From Kineococcus sp. NBC_00420 (lineage in GTDB: Bacteria > Actinomycetota > Actinomycetes > Actinomycetales > Kineococcaceae), in the NCBI RefSeq assembly GCF_036021035.1, contig NZ_CP107930.1, forward strand, positions 1 to 64,000: DNA of 64,000 nt. The letters are read 5' to 3'. Positions within the stretch are counted from its first letter, which is position 1. Each line of letters starts with the position of its first letter. Of this stretch, positions 17,275 through 26,502 are shown piece by piece. Made by a program: the position numbers and the translations under genes. The notes beneath the pieces were generated by a model, which was not told the DNA's origin, made no database searches, and saw only the letters and a program-made list of their open reading frames with translations.

Positions 17275-18279
17275 TCACATGGGGCACAACTCCTGGATGG
17301 AGTCGCTGAGGTCAGCGTAGTGGGCGGCCTCAGCCTCAGCAGGTGGACGGTAATCCAACCGGGAGTGCAGCCGGGAGTTGTTCCACCACTCCACCCAGGT
17401 AGCCGTGGCGTACTCCACATCGGAGAGAGTCTTCAACGGCCCGGCGTGAAAGGGACCGGTGCGGATGCACTCGGTCTTGTAGAGGCCGATCACCGTCTCC
17501 ATCAGGGCGTTGTCGTAGGCGTCACCGACCGAACCGATCGACGCCGCGAAACCCTCGATGAACAGATGCTCGGTCAGCCTCAAACTCTTGTACTGCGACC
17601 CGGCATCCGAGTGCACGATCAACCCCGGCGCCACAGGTGTCCCCGCATGCTCCCGTCCCCAGGTCGCCATCCGCAGACAGGTCAGGACCAGCTCGGTGCG
17701 CTTGCTGGTCCTCGCGTGCCAGCCCACGATCCGCTGAGCAAACACGTCGACGATGAAAGCGACCGCAAGGGTGGGGTAGACGAACCCCGCCCACGTCCAG
17801 ACATACGTGAAGTCCGCCACCCAGACAACGTTCGGCGCCGGGGCGCTGAACTTCCGGTTCAGCAGGTCCCCGGCCCGCACCCCGTCCTTGCCGGGGACGG
17901 TGGTGCGGATCTTCTTCGCCCGCCGGGCCCCGTTCATGCCTTCTGCGCGCATCAATCGGTCCACGGTGCAGTGCGCCACCGCCAGGCCCGCCCGGCGCAG
18001 ATGGGCAACCATCTTCCGCCGCCCGTACAGCGACTCCGGTTGCCCAACAGTGCTGCGCAGGGCGTTGACGACATGCGCGTCGGACACGGTTCTCATCGAC
18101 GGGACCGGGCCCTGCTCCCAGGCCCGGTAGGTTCTCGCGGCGACCTGGTAACCCTGCTCGGTGAGCACGGCGCAGATCGACTCGACCGCGAAACCCCTGA
18201 CCCTCATCTCGTCGACGAAGGCGATGATCAACGCTGGCGCGGTGGGGGCACCTCCCGCTTGCGGGGGACGAGCTCCCAC
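17275..18279 (-). CDS. IS3-family transposase OrfB
   Basis: The integrase-core half of the transposase. The DDE residues lie in WVADFTYVWTWAGFVY, IVHSDAGSQYKSLRL and GDAYDNALMETVIGLYKTE, and HTH_21-like sequence precedes them. It overlaps orfA by 52 bases in another phase and is probably made mainly as an OrfAB fusion by frameshifting; the GTG at 18279 may not be used. The frame looks intact. Confidence 0.92.
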   Translation of the reverse strand: MGARPPQAGGAPTAPALIIAFVDEMRVRGFAVESICAVLTEQGYQVAARTYRAWEQGPVPSMRTVSDAHVVNALRSTVGQPESLYGRRKMVAHLRRAGLAVAHCTVDRLMRAEGMNGARRAKKIRTTVPGKDGVRAGDLLNRKFSAPAPNVVWVADFTYVWTWAGFVYPTLAVAFIVDVFAQRIVGWHARTSKRTELVLTCLRMATWGREHAGTPVAPGLIVHSDAGSQYKSLRLTEHLFIEGFAASIGSVGDAYDNALMETVIGLYKTECIRTGPFHAGPLKTLSDVEYATATWVEWWNNSRLHSRLDYRPPAEAEAAHYADLSDSIQELCPM

Positions 18280-18572
18280 GAGAAGAAAATCGAGGCGGAA
18301 CGGAGTATCTCGTTGGCCTCACGCAGGCGCTTGTTCTCCGCCTTCAGCGCCTTGATCTCCTCCACCTCGGCGCTGCTGAGACCGGGCTTGGCGCCGGCAT
18401 CGACCTGAGCCTGGTCGACCCAGCGCTGCAGGCTGGCGCGGGAGACGCCGAGGCGTTCGCTGATGGCTACGCACGCTGCGCGCAGGGAGGGGTAGTCGCC
18501 TTGGTGGTCCAGGACCATCCGCACTGCTCGGTCTTTGATCTCGGCGGGGTACTGCTTGGGCATGATCGTCAT
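18228..18572 (-). CDS. IS3-family transposase OrfA
   Basis: 114 aa. A helix-turn-helix that binds the element ends is seen in AEIKDRAVRMVLDHQGDYPS and SRASLQRWVDQAQ. A leucine-zipper-like helix follows (VEEIKALKAENKRLREANEI). The region ILRSASIFFSWE contains a TTTTCTTC run, a possible slippage site for fusion to OrfB. Confidence 0.92.
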   Translation of the reverse strand: MTIMPKQYPAEIKDRAVRMVLDHQGDYPSLRAACVAISERLGVSRASLQRWVDQAQVDAGAKPGLSSAEVEEIKALKAENKRLREANEILRSASIFFSWELVPRKREVPPPRQR

Positions 18573-18717
18573 CCTGACCCATCAGGAAGCGGCATCAAAG
18601 CCGTGACGCTTCAAGGTGATCCTCGCTTGCATCATGCTGCGCCTTCGATGAACCGCGCCACGACGTGAGTCGAACCACCACGAAATCGCGACGGAACTAC
18701 GGCGGACTCGAGAAGGG

Positions 18718-19191
18718 TTACGTCCAACCGGTGCGCGTGTCAGGGATCTGCAGTCCCGGCCACCGCAAGTCGATGCTCACCAGCTTCCCCGCCGGCAGCG
18801 GCTGCAGCCGGAGAGTCCGTTCTGCGGTTCGCATCGGGTCGTCGTCGCTCATGTACGAGCCGCCTTCACCGCCGGCCAGCAGGGGCAAGTCGCCGGCCGA
18901 TGGTGAGAAGTGTTCGCTACTACCGCTGGTGGGGGCTTGCCGCTGTAGTGAGGACACGTTGTCCACCGACTGCCCGTCAGAGAAGTTCAACGTCAGTCGT
19001 AGCCTCGCTGGCCCGCCTGGATCCTCGCCGAAAGCGCCAGCTTCATCGAACAGGTCAGAGGTGACGTCATGCGTCACGGGGCTGGTGTGACGAACGTTCA
19101 GCGTGAACGTGGCCTGCGCCGCTTCAACGGAGATCAGGTTCAGGTCGACGGTCGCCACCGGCGACGACCCGATGGTTAAGGACTTGAACAC
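18718..19191 (-). CDS. Hypothetical actinobacterial protein
   Basis: 157 aa from a GTG about 4 bases after GGAGG; the frame stays open to 19272, but the upstream residues look non-coding. There is no signal or membrane segment. It ends LRLQPLPAGKLVSIDLRWPG followed by LQIPDTRTGW, and contains LRLTLNFSDGQSVDN and LLAGGEGGSY. I recall similar beta-rich proteins of unknown function in actinobacteria. It is next to the IS3 element with no operon partner. Confidence 0.65.
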   Translation of the reverse strand: MFKSLTIGSSPVATVDLNLISVEAAQATFTLNVRHTSPVTHDVTSDLFDEAGAFGEDPGGPARLRLTLNFSDGQSVDNVSSLQRQAPTSGSSEHFSPSAGDLPLLAGGEGGSYMSDDDPMRTAERTLRLQPLPAGKLVSIDLRWPGLQIPDTRTGWT

Positions 19192-19427
19192 ATGACCTCC
19201 ACCCGTAGACGCACATCGAGGAGTGCTGACGAAACTATTACTTCGCCAGCGCCTCCCGAACGACACACTCATGATCGCACAAGTGTTCGAAGGTGTCAGT
19301 GGTTGTTCTCCACCTCATGCAAGCACGATCACGCCGACTCGATGTCAGCCGTCTTCTTGATCGGCAGGACACGCGCTAGTCAGAGCCCAAGGCTGGATGA
19401 GACAAGAGGAGGTGTTCGAGCTTGCCG

Positions 19428-19724
19428 TCAGGAGCGAACGAGCCGAGCGATGGCGGCTGAGGCTTCTTTGATCTTGGCGTCTGCCTCATCGCCGCCCTGA
19501 GCGATGGCGTCGCGCACGCAGTGGGCCAGGTGCTCCTCCAGCAGGCCGAGCGCGACCGCTTCTAGAGCCTTGGTGGCGGCTGAGACCTGGGTGAGGACAT
19601 CGATGCAGTAGGAGTCCTCCTCGACCATGCGCTGCAGCCCGCGGACCTGACCTTCGATGCGGCGCAGCCGCTTCAGATGCGCGGTCTTGGTCTCGGCGTA
19701 GCCGGGGAGTGTCGTGGCGGTCAT
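19428..19724 (-). CDS. csoR: CsoR-type copper-sensing repressor
   Basis: 98 aa from the ATG after GGAGGAGAAG. All-helical DUF156 protein with the Cu(I) ligands Cys-His-Cys visible in EDSYCIDVLTQ and LLEEHLAHCVRDA. The tetramer represses copper genes until Cu(I) binds. It lies downstream of copA, separated by a 14-bp repeat array. CsoR-type boxes precede copA and the DUF6153-like gene. Confidence 0.92.
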   Translation of the reverse strand: MTATTLPGYAETKTAHLKRLRRIEGQVRGLQRMVEEDSYCIDVLTQVSAATKALEAVALGLLEEHLAHCVRDAIAQGGDEADAKIKEASAAIARLVRS

Positions 19725-19860
19725 GGTCTTCTCCTCCTGCTGCATCTTGGGGTCACCATCATCACTGAGCTGCGGTAGCGCCAGCTCAGTGCTCCACCAC
19801 GCGCCCGCGGACGGGAAGTGGTCATCGGTCGTGGTGCAAGCTGATGACGACGAAAGATCG

Positions 19861-20098
19861 GCGACGTGCAGACGGCGACGTGCGGCCGGCGACGTGCAGA
19901 CGGCGACGTGCGGCCGGCGACGTGCAGACGGCGACGTGCAGACGGCGACGTGCAGACGGCGACGTGCAGACGGCGACGTGCAGACGGCGACGTGCGGCCG
20001 GCGACGTGCGGCCGGCGACGTGCGGCCGGCGACGTGCAGACGGCGACGTGCGGCCGGCGACGTGCGGCCGGCGACGTGCGGCCGGCGACGTGCAGACG
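19861..20098. repeat. 14-bp minisatellite, 17 copies of two variants
   Basis: The units are GCGACGTGCAGACG (A) and GCGACGTGCGGCCG (B), in the order A B A B A A A A A B B B A B B B A. It fills nearly the whole gap between copA and csoR. The open frames crossing it are by-products of the repeat. There are no unique spacers, so it is not a CRISPR array. Confidence 0.95.
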
Positions 20099-20120
20099 GT
20101 GGGGCGCAGACGGTGGGGCG

Positions 20121-22661
20121 CTATACGTGCTGGGTGCGCAACCGCAGCGCGTTGGTGATGACGCTGACCGAGGACAGGGCCATCGCCGCCGCAGCGATGA
20201 TCGGGGAGAGCAGGATCCCGAAGAACGGGTACAGGACGCCGGCGGCGATGGGGATGCCCGCGGCGTTGTAGATGAACGCGAAGACGAGGTTCTGGCGGAT
20301 GTTGCGCATCGTCAGCTGCGAGATCCGCCGAGCTCGAACGATCGCGGTCAGGTCGCCGGTGAGCAGGGTCACCCCGGCGCTCTCCATCGCCACGTCGGTG
20401 CCGGAGCCCATGGCGATGCCCACGTCGGCGGCGGCTAGGGCGGGGGCATCGTTCACGCCGTCCCCGGCCATGGCCACGACCCGCCCTTCGGCGCGCAAGG
20501 CCTTCACGACGTCGCTCTTGTGGTCGGGTAGCACCTCGGCCTCGACGCGATCGATGCCCAGACCGGCCGCGACGGCCTGCGCGGTGACCCGGTTGTCGCC
20601 GGTGAGCATCACGATCTCCAGCCCCGCCTCGCGCAGCTGGCTCAACGCGGTCGCGGTGCTCTCCTTGACCTGGTCGGCGATGGCCAGCACGGCCACCACC
20701 TGCTCATCGAGGGCGACCAGGACCGCGATAGCGCCGGTGGAGCGCACCGCGTCCGCCTGCTCCTGCACCGCACTGGCGTCGATGCCGAGAGAGGACAGCA
20801 GTCCAGCGCTGCCGATGGCCACCCGCCGGCCCTCCACGACACCGCTAACCCCACGCCCAGCGGGGGCGGCGAAGTCCTGCACCGCCGGCAGGCGCAGACC
20901 CCGCTCTTCTGCGGCGCGTACGACGGCCTCCCCCAGGGGGTGTTCGGAGGCGCGTTCGACGGCCGCGGCCAGGCGGAGCACCTCGGCCTCGGCGTCTGCA
21001 TCAGCCTGGGATCCATCAGCCGTGGTGCCGGCGCCGGCGGTGGCGGTGGCGGTGGCGGTGGAGGACACCAGGATGATCCTGTCCAGGGAGGGGCGGCCCT
21101 CGGTGAGGGTTCCGGTCTTGTCCACCACCAGGGTGTCGACCTTCTCCAGGCGCTCGAGTGCTTCGGCGTTCTTGATGAGCACTCCGGAGCGGGCGCCGCG
21201 ACCGACGCCGACCATGATCGACATCGGGGTGGCCAGCCCGAGCGCGCACGGGCAGGCGATGATCAGGACCGCGACGGCCACAATGAGCGCGTGGGCCAGG
21301 CGAGGGTCGGGACCGAAGACGGCCCAGATGATGAACGCTACGACGGCGACGCTGATCACAGCGGGGACGAAGATGGCCGCGACCCGGTCAGCGGTGCGCT
21401 GGATCGGGGCCCGGGAACGCTGCGCGTCGGCGACCATCGCCACGATGCGCGAGAGCATCGTGTCCCGGCCCACCGCGTCCGCGGTGATGACCAGGGAGCC
21501 GGAGGAGCTGATGGTGCCCCCCAGCACCCGATCTCCCGTGGTCTTGGTGACCGGCAACGACTCACCCGTCACCAGGGACTCATCGACGGAGGAGCGGCCC
21601 TCGGTCACGGTGCCGTCGACGGGGACCTTCTCCCCCGGACGCACCCGCAACCGGTCGCCCAGCTGGACCTCCTCGAGGGAGACCTCACGCTCCTGGCCGT
21701 CTTCGTCGAGGCGACGTGCGGTCTTGGGGGTCAGGTCCAGCAGGGCGCGGATGGCGCCGGAGGTCTGCTCACGGGCCCGCAGTTCCAGCACCTGACCCAG
21801 CAGCACCAGCACGGTGATGACGGCTGCAGCCTCGAAGTAGACGTCGACGGTGCCGCTCTCGTCGCGGAAGGCGTCGGGGAAGATGCCCGGTGCGAAGGTG
21901 GCCACGGTGCTGAACACCCACGCCACCCCGGTGCCCATCGCGATGAGGGTGAACATGTTCAGGTTACGGGTGCGCAGCGAGGCCCAGCCGCGGACGAAGA
22001 ACGGCCACCCGGCCCACAACACCACCGGGGTCGCCAACGCGAACTGGATCCACGTCGAAACCTCAGCCGGGACCGCGTCGTGCACGGCCATGAACAGGTG
22101 CCGGCCCATCTCCAGCAGCAGAACCGGCAGCGCTAGGACCAGCCCGATCCAGAAGCGGCGACGCATGTCCACCAGTTCATGGCTGGGCCCGGCGTCGGCC
22201 GTCACGACGACCGGCTCCAACCCCATCCCGCAGATCGGGCAGCTGCCCGGACCCTCCTGACGCACCTCCGGGTGCATCGGGCAGGTGTACTCCACGGCCT
22301 CACCGGGACCGGCGTGCACATCGGCGCCCGCACCATAACCGGCGTGGTCGTCGTGGTGGTGGTGGTGCTCGTGCTGGCTGTGCCCGTGCTGGCTGTGCCC
22401 GTGGGACGCACCGTGATTGTGGGACGAATCGTGATCGTGAGCGCTGCCGTGGACGGCGGTTCCTTCACCGGCGCTCGACGCGCCGGCATAGCGCTCAGGG
22501 TCGTCGAGGAAGGCGGCCCGGCAGCCATCGGAGCAGAAGTGGTGGGTTCGCCCGTCGTGCTCTGCGGCGACCGTCGTCGCGGGGTCCACCGTCATGCCGC
22601 ACACCGGGTCCACTGCCGACGGTCGTGTTGCCTGCCGCAGGCCGTCGTTGCGAGTCGTCAT
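20121..22661 (-). CDS. copA: Copper-translocating P1B-type ATPase
   Basis: 846 aa. In order: a YHS-like domain ([33 protein letters not shown], residues 17-60), a His-rich stretch, a heavy-metal-binding domain ([19 protein letters not shown], about 123-150), eight membrane segments with the ion site [11 protein letters not shown], the phosphorylation site DKTGTLTEG and the hinge [20 protein letters not shown]. It exports Cu(I) at the cost of ATP. The YHS-His-HMBD head replaces the usual HMA domains. A CsoR-type operator lies 10 bp before the ATG. Confidence 0.95.
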   Translation of the reverse strand: MTTRNDGLRQATRPSAVDPVCGMTVDPATTVAAEHDGRTHHFCSDGCRAAFLDDPERYAGASSAGEGTAVHGSAHDHDSSHNHGASHGHSQHGHSQHEHHHHHDDHAGYGAGADVHAGPGEAVEYTCPMHPEVRQEGPGSCPICGMGLEPVVVTADAGPSHELVDMRRRFWIGLVLALPVLLLEMGRHLFMAVHDAVPAEVSTWIQFALATPVVLWAGWPFFVRGWASLRTRNLNMFTLIAMGTGVAWVFSTVATFAPGIFPDAFRDESGTVDVYFEAAAVITVLVLLGQVLELRAREQTSGAIRALLDLTPKTARRLDEDGQEREVSLEEVQLGDRLRVRPGEKVPVDGTVTEGRSSVDESLVTGESLPVTKTTGDRVLGGTISSSGSLVITADAVGRDTMLSRIVAMVADAQRSRAPIQRTADRVAAIFVPAVISVAVVAFIIWAVFGPDPRLAHALIVAVAVLIIACPCALGLATPMSIMVGVGRGARSGVLIKNAEALERLEKVDTLVVDKTGTLTEGRPSLDRIILVSSTATATATAGAGTTADGSQADADAEAEVLRLAAAVERASEHPLGEAVVRAAEERGLRLPAVQDFAAPAGRGVSGVVEGRRVAIGSAGLLSSLGIDASAVQEQADAVRSTGAIAVLVALDEQVVAVLAIADQVKESTATALSQLREAGLEIVMLTGDNRVTAQAVAAGLGIDRVEAEVLPDHKSDVVKALRAEGRVVAMAGDGVNDAPALAAADVGIAMGSGTDVAMESAGVTLLTGDLTAIVRARRISQLTMRNIRQNLVFAFIYNAAGIPIAAGVLYPFFGILLSPIIAAAAMALSSVSVITNALRLRTQHV

Positions 22662-22670
22662 GCCTCAACC

Positions 22671-22687
22671 ATACCCCCGGGGGGTAC
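22671..22687. promoter_or_regulatory. CsoR-type operator of copA
   Basis: ATACCCCCGGGGGGTAC is a G/C-tract palindrome flanked by A/T, the usual form of CsoR sites. It ends close enough to the copA ATG to overlap the promoter, so binding should block transcription. Confidence 0.72.
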
Positions 22688-22837
22688 ATGCGTAAGAGGT
22701 GACGCCACCGGGAAAGGTCGTCACACGGATACGCAACCGCCGGGTGCAGCCGCAGTGCGAAGGCTGCTGGTGCCACTGATGGACGGTGGCCTCGCGCCGC
22801 CCACCAGTCGCACCTCGTCAGCTCCTGACCGCGTGGG

Positions 22838-23614
22838 TCAGCCCATGGCGGTCAGCATCTGGTTCATCTGGTCGATCTCGGCGGTCTGGCTCGTCACGAT
22901 GGAGTCGGCCAGTTCCATGGCCTGGGGGTTCTGCCCCTGCTGCTGCTCGGTCTGAGCCATCGTCACCGCACCCTCGTGGTGCTCGGTCATCATCTGCAGG
23001 AACATTCGGTCGAAGTCAGCGCCGGTAGCGTTCTGCAGCTGAGTCATCTGCTCCTCGCTCATCATTCCGGGCATCGAGGAACCACCCATGCCCGAGCCGG
23101 TCATGCTCGAGCCGGTCATCGTTGAGCTGGTCATCGCGGGGTCGCTGGAGTGGTCCATGTTCCCCATCGAGGAGTCAGCCGTGACGGGCTCATCCCAGGC
23201 GGTGAGCCAGGACGTCATCTCTTCGATCTCGGGCGCCTGGGCCGACTCGATGCTCGCGGCCAGGGTTTTGACCTCCTGACTGGAGGCCTGGGTGGTGGCC
23301 ATTTGGGCCATCTCCACGGCGCCCTGGTGATGCACGATCATCTGCTGGGCGAACATCACGTCCTGGTCGTTGTGTTCGGCATCAACGGATGCGCCGGCCG
23401 CGGGAGCCGAAGACGAGGACATTGTCGAGGACGACATCGAGGAGTGGTCCATCGAGCCGCTGTCGCTGCCGCCACAAGCGGTCAGGATCAAGGACAGGGC
23501 ACCAGCGGCCCCGAGGGCACTGAGGCGGGTGGAAGTGCGGGTGGAAGTGCGGGTGGAAGTGCGGGTGGAAGTGCGGGTGGAAGTGCGGGTGGAAGTGCGG
23601 GTGGAAGTGCGCAT
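22838..23614 (-). CDS. DUF305 lipoprotein
   Basis: 258 aa from the ATG 8 bases after AGGAGC. The lipobox is LILTACGG. The DUF305 ferritin-like fold shows QDVMFAQQMIVHHQGAVEMA and FDRMFLQMMTEHHEGAVTMA. A Met/Ser/His-rich linker between the halves (GSSMTGSGMGGSSMPGMM) could bind Cu(I). DUF305 proteins recur in copper loci. The n-region of the signal peptide is abnormal: seven Thr-Arg-Thr-Ser repeats encoded by a 12-bp tandem repeat. Confidence 0.9.
   Translation of the reverse strand: MRTSTRTSTRTSTRTSTRTSTRTSTRTSTRLSALGAAGALSLILTACGGSDSGSMDHSSMSSSTMSSSSAPAAGASVDAEHNDQDVMFAQQMIVHHQGAVEMAQMATTQASSQEVKTLAASIESAQAPEIEEMTSWLTAWDEPVTADSSMGNMDHSSDPAMTSSTMTGSSMTGSGMGGSSMPGMMSEEQMTQLQNATGADFDRMFLQMMTEHHEGAVTMAQTEQQQGQNPQAMELADSIVTSQTAEIDQMNQMLTAMG
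23526..23612. repeat. 12-bp tandem repeat inside the DUF305 signal peptide
   Basis: Seven copies of GTGCGGGTGGAA in the coding sequence give a (Thr-Arg-Thr-Ser)n n-region with about eight arginines before the hydrophobic core. Repeat number can change in frame. Confidence 0.93.
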
Positions 23615-23840
23615 GAGAGGTACAGCTCCTTGATGAGTCACGGGTGAGTAGGCACGACGAAGCCGCGCGTGGACGGCGGTGGTCCACGACGCACGGAGGG
23701 TCGGCTTAAACCCGGATCACGCAGAGGGAGATGCGTGGCCAATGCCACGGTGGCGGCCCGCGCCACGGGGTGCTGGTGGTGGCCCTCTTCAGCCACGGAT
23801 CGGCCGGCCGGTAGGAGGGTCGCAACGCGCGGGCCGCGGC

Positions 23841-24176
23841 CTAGGCGATCAAGACCACCAGCACGGCGATGCCGGCGCTGAGGAAAAGCACGCAGTCGAC
23901 CGCCGAGTGATGTTCATGATCGCTGGTCTGGGTGGCCGATGTCGGTGACGCTGCGTCTGGTGCAGGAGGCGCGAGGGTGTGCCCGTGGCCACCGGACATG
24001 CCGCTCATGGCTGAGCTGGACAGGGTGGCGGGTGACGTCACGTGGGTTTGAGCGTGTTGCTGCCCGACCACACCTGCCAGGACGTGCATCGCCGATAGTC
24101 CTACCGCCAGCGCCACGACGAGCAGGAGACGCAGCACGACGGACCGCCCGATCAGTAGGCCGGCGTTCCGTCGCAT
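23841..24176 (-). CDS. DUF6153-like small membrane protein
   Basis: 111 aa. One N-terminal membrane segment (VVLRLLLVVALAVGLSAMHV) is followed by a Met/His/Ser region (SAMSGMSGGHGHT, DHEHHSAVDC) and a second C-terminal segment (LFLSAGIAVLVVLIA). The His and Met residues between the segments suggest periplasmic-side copper binding. A CsoR-type box directly upstream ties it to the copper regulon. Biochemical function is unknown. Confidence 0.78.
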   Translation of the reverse strand: MRRNAGLLIGRSVVLRLLLVVALAVGLSAMHVLAGVVGQQHAQTHVTSPATLSSSAMSGMSGGHGHTLAPPAPDAASPTSATQTSDHEHHSAVDCVLFLSAGIAVLVVLIA

Positions 24177-24186
24177 GCACTCAGGC

Positions 24187-24204
24187 TAACCCCTAGGGGG
24201 TATA
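24187..24204. promoter_or_regulatory. CsoR-type operator of the DUF6153-like gene
   Basis: TAACCCCTAGGGGGTATA resembles the copA operator: a C4/G5 palindrome with A/T flanks. It sits 10 bp upstream of the ATG. Confidence 0.68.
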
Positions 24205-24753
24205 TCGCCAGTACGCGCAGCGCTGGGTGCACGACGGAACCAGGCAACCCGGTCTCGGGTGCCAGTCGGCAGTTGTTTGCCCGCGCACACCTTCATCCGG
24301 CGGTGAGGAAGCGGACGGGGTGCCCGCGAGTACGCAACGGCGGGAGGATCACCGGACGCGTTTCGTTCGGCAAGGCAAGGAATCGATGGTGATACCGGCC
24401 TGGGGACCGAGCGGTGCAGCGGATACACCGCGTGACCGTCCAGATGATCGCCGCGTGATCGCCACGTGACCTGCCTCAGGATTCGGTGCGTGGTCATTAC
24501 GCGTGACGCCCAATGAACCGTGAGTCAGCGGCTACAGTGCGCCACCAGGACGGTCGACAACACGGCAGGTCCCGCTTCACGTCAGCTCCGCATGATGCGC
24601 GCTCAGGGCAAGGAAGACCTGGCGTGAGACCCAGGAACGGTGCACCACTAAAAGATCGACGGTTAGAAGGTCGACGACGACAAGGTCGACGATGACGCAG
24701 AACGAGGCACCGGTCAGCAGTCACTGGGCATCAAGCCCCCGATCGCACGGGAC
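24205..24753. other. 550-bp gap before the VanY-like gene
   Basis: No gene is supported. The last 100 bases hold three imperfect copies of AAGGTCGACGA(C/T)GAC. A long leader is plausible because the downstream gene is a wall peptidase, but the conserved blocks of the ydaO/c-di-AMP riboswitch were not found. Confidence 0.5.
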
Positions 24754-26211
24754 GTGAGTGTGTTGACCTCCTCATCTCAGCGACGCCGCCGGTCTGCGCG
24801 CCGCCTATCCCCAGCAGCAGTGCTGGCTCCCGTGGTCCTGACGTTAGGCCTGATCAACGGTATGGGTGCTGGTGCCGGAGTGGCCGCCGCGGCCACACCT
24901 GTCGCCGCACCTGTCGCCACACCTGTCGCCGCACCCGCCTCGATGAGGGGAACGGCGGCAAGGCCCGTGAGCGTCGGTGCAGTTGCGCCCCTCAGCGCGG
25001 CCGCCGCCGTAGTCCAGCCCCCCACTCCCGAAGAGGTCGAGCAGGCGCGCCGCGCCGCGCAGGCCTCGGCCGCGGCGGCCGCGGCGGCTCAGCAGCGTTT
25101 GGAGGCTGCGCAAGCCCAGTTGGACGTAGTGGCCTCTGAGGCCAATGAGGCGCTGGAGCGCTACCAGCAGGCGGTCGAGGCTCACCAGGCCGCTCAGCAG
25201 CGTGAGGTCGAGGAGCAGACGCGACTGGACGCGGCTGAAACTGCCTTGAGCCGGGGTCAGGACGATCTCGGCCGCTGGGCTTCGCAGGCCTATCGCAGCG
25301 CTGAGGTGATGCCGCAGTACACCGGCATGGTGCGACTGCTGCAACGTAGTGCCACCGATGAGACCGCTCAGGCGATGGCCATCGCCCAACGTTTGGGCGC
25401 CAGCCGCAACAACGCCGTCACCGACTACGAGATGGCTCAGCGGAGGCAAGCTGAAGCCGCCGAGCGTGCCGTTGAGGCTCGTCAGGCCAGTCAGGCCCGC
25501 GCTGAGCAGGCCAGCAAGGCCAAGGAAGCGGTCGATGCCTTGGTCGCTCAGCAGAGTGCGCAGGTGAAGGATCTGACCGCGTTGCAGACCGCTGCGACCG
25601 GGGTGGCCCGTAATGACGCGACCCGCGCGGACAACCTGGCCACGGCCCGAGCCGTCGCTGACGCTGAAGCTGCCGCCGCGGCAGCGCGGGCCGCAGCTGA
25701 GGCTCAAGCGACCGCTGCAGCCCAAGCGAGGTCTACGGCGAGCAGCGCCCTAGACGCCACCAGTGCTGGCGCTGGCCCGAGCACAGGGGGTGATTGTGCG
25801 GGAAGCAGCACCGCCGGCTACCCCAACGGCCTCATCCCACGCAGCGCGCTGTGCCCGTTGTGGGGAGCCTCCGGCCACGTGCTGCGCGTCGACGCCGCCG
25901 AGGCCTTCAACCGCCTCAGCCAGGCCTACGCGCAGGAGTTCAGTCGGCCGATGTGCGTGACTGACTCTTACCGCACCCTGACTGAGCAGATCGACGTGAA
26001 GCGACGCAAACCCGATCTGGCCGCCACACCGGGCACCAGTCGCCACGGTTTGGGCATCGCCGTCGACCTCGGGTGCGGGGTGCAGAATTTTGGTTCTCCA
26101 CAGTTCATCTGGCTCAAGCGCAACGCGGCCCTGTTCGGCTGGCTGCATCCGGCCTGGGCAGAGCGTGCGAACGGTCCTTTCGAGCCCTGGCACTGGGAGT
26201 ACACCGGGTAA
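24754..26211 (+). CDS. Secreted VanY-like D,D-carboxypeptidase with coiled coil
   Basis: 485 aa from GTG. An Arg-rich N-terminus and hydrophobic segment suggest export, followed by a repeat of Ala-Pro-Val-Ala type. A long Ala/Gln/Glu coiled coil spans about 90-330. The C-terminal peptidase M15B domain carries its zinc ligands in TSRHGLGIAVDLGCG and FEPWHWEY. It should trim peptidoglycan stem peptides; the coiled coil is like those of wall-hydrolase regulators. The start is uncertain because the ribosome-binding site is weak. Confidence 0.9.
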   Translation: MSVLTSSSQRRRRSARRLSPAAVLAPVVLTLGLINGMGAGAGVAAAATPVAAPVATPVAAPASMRGTAARPVSVGAVAPLSAAAAVVQPPTPEEVEQARRAAQASAAAAAAAQQRLEAAQAQLDVVASEANEALERYQQAVEAHQAAQQREVEEQTRLDAAETALSRGQDDLGRWASQAYRSAEVMPQYTGMVRLLQRSATDETAQAMAIAQRLGASRNNAVTDYEMAQRRQAEAAERAVEARQASQARAEQASKAKEAVDALVAQQSAQVKDLTALQTAATGVARNDATRADNLATARAVADAEAAAAAARAAAEAQATAAAQARSTASSALDATSAGAGPSTGGDCAGSSTAGYPNGLIPRSALCPLWGASGHVLRVDAAEAFNRLSQAYAQEFSRPMCVTDSYRTLTEQIDVKRRKPDLAATPGTSRHGLGIAVDLGCGVQNFGSPQFIWLKRNAALFGWLHPAWAERANGPFEPWHWEYTG

Positions 26212-26502
26212 TACCCCAGCAATCTCAGCCGGTTGCCGGCCGTTGCTCCCGTGGCCCCAACACGGTGCCGCAGCAGACCGCTGGACACCTCAGCTCTGAC
26301 TGCAACTTGTTGCACACGAAGCGGCCTGCGGAAACAGCCAATGACCGTGGATAACCGACCACCTCATCCTCTACATCCGCCTCACCGACCGCCAAGCACC
26401 TGCCGCCTGAGGTGCGGACGCGAGGGATCACCGCATCAGCTGACGCTGCGTAGCCACCCGTTCTACGATGAGGACCAGCTCAGTCGACCCTCTGGAGTGC
26501 CG
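26212..26502. other. Leader region before the TerD-HNH gene
   Basis: The TerD-HNH frame stays open here, but the residues are Pro/Arg/Cys-rich and unlike TerD. The region is taken as untranslated. No clear promoter motif was identified. Confidence 0.45.

Larger units (their letters stand above)
17248..18613 (-). mobile_element. Complete IS3-family insertion sequence
   Basis: Both ends carry TGAAGCGTCACGGCTT as inverted repeats (17248-17263 and its complement ending at 18613), with weaker similarity further in. Inside are overlapping orfA and orfB in different phases, as expected for programmed frameshifting. The element is about 1.37 kb. No clear 3-4 bp target duplication was seen, so it may have recombined or be old. 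Confidence 0.88.

Noticed and set aside
19861-20098. CRISPR-like or coding repeat between copA and csoR
   Set aside because: 14-bp units without spacers; the Arg/Ala-rich frames crossing it exist only because of the repeat and have no start signals.
24205-24753. ydaO/c-di-AMP riboswitch before the VanY-like gene
   Set aside because: The conserved GGGGGACCCA-type and AGGG blocks were not found.
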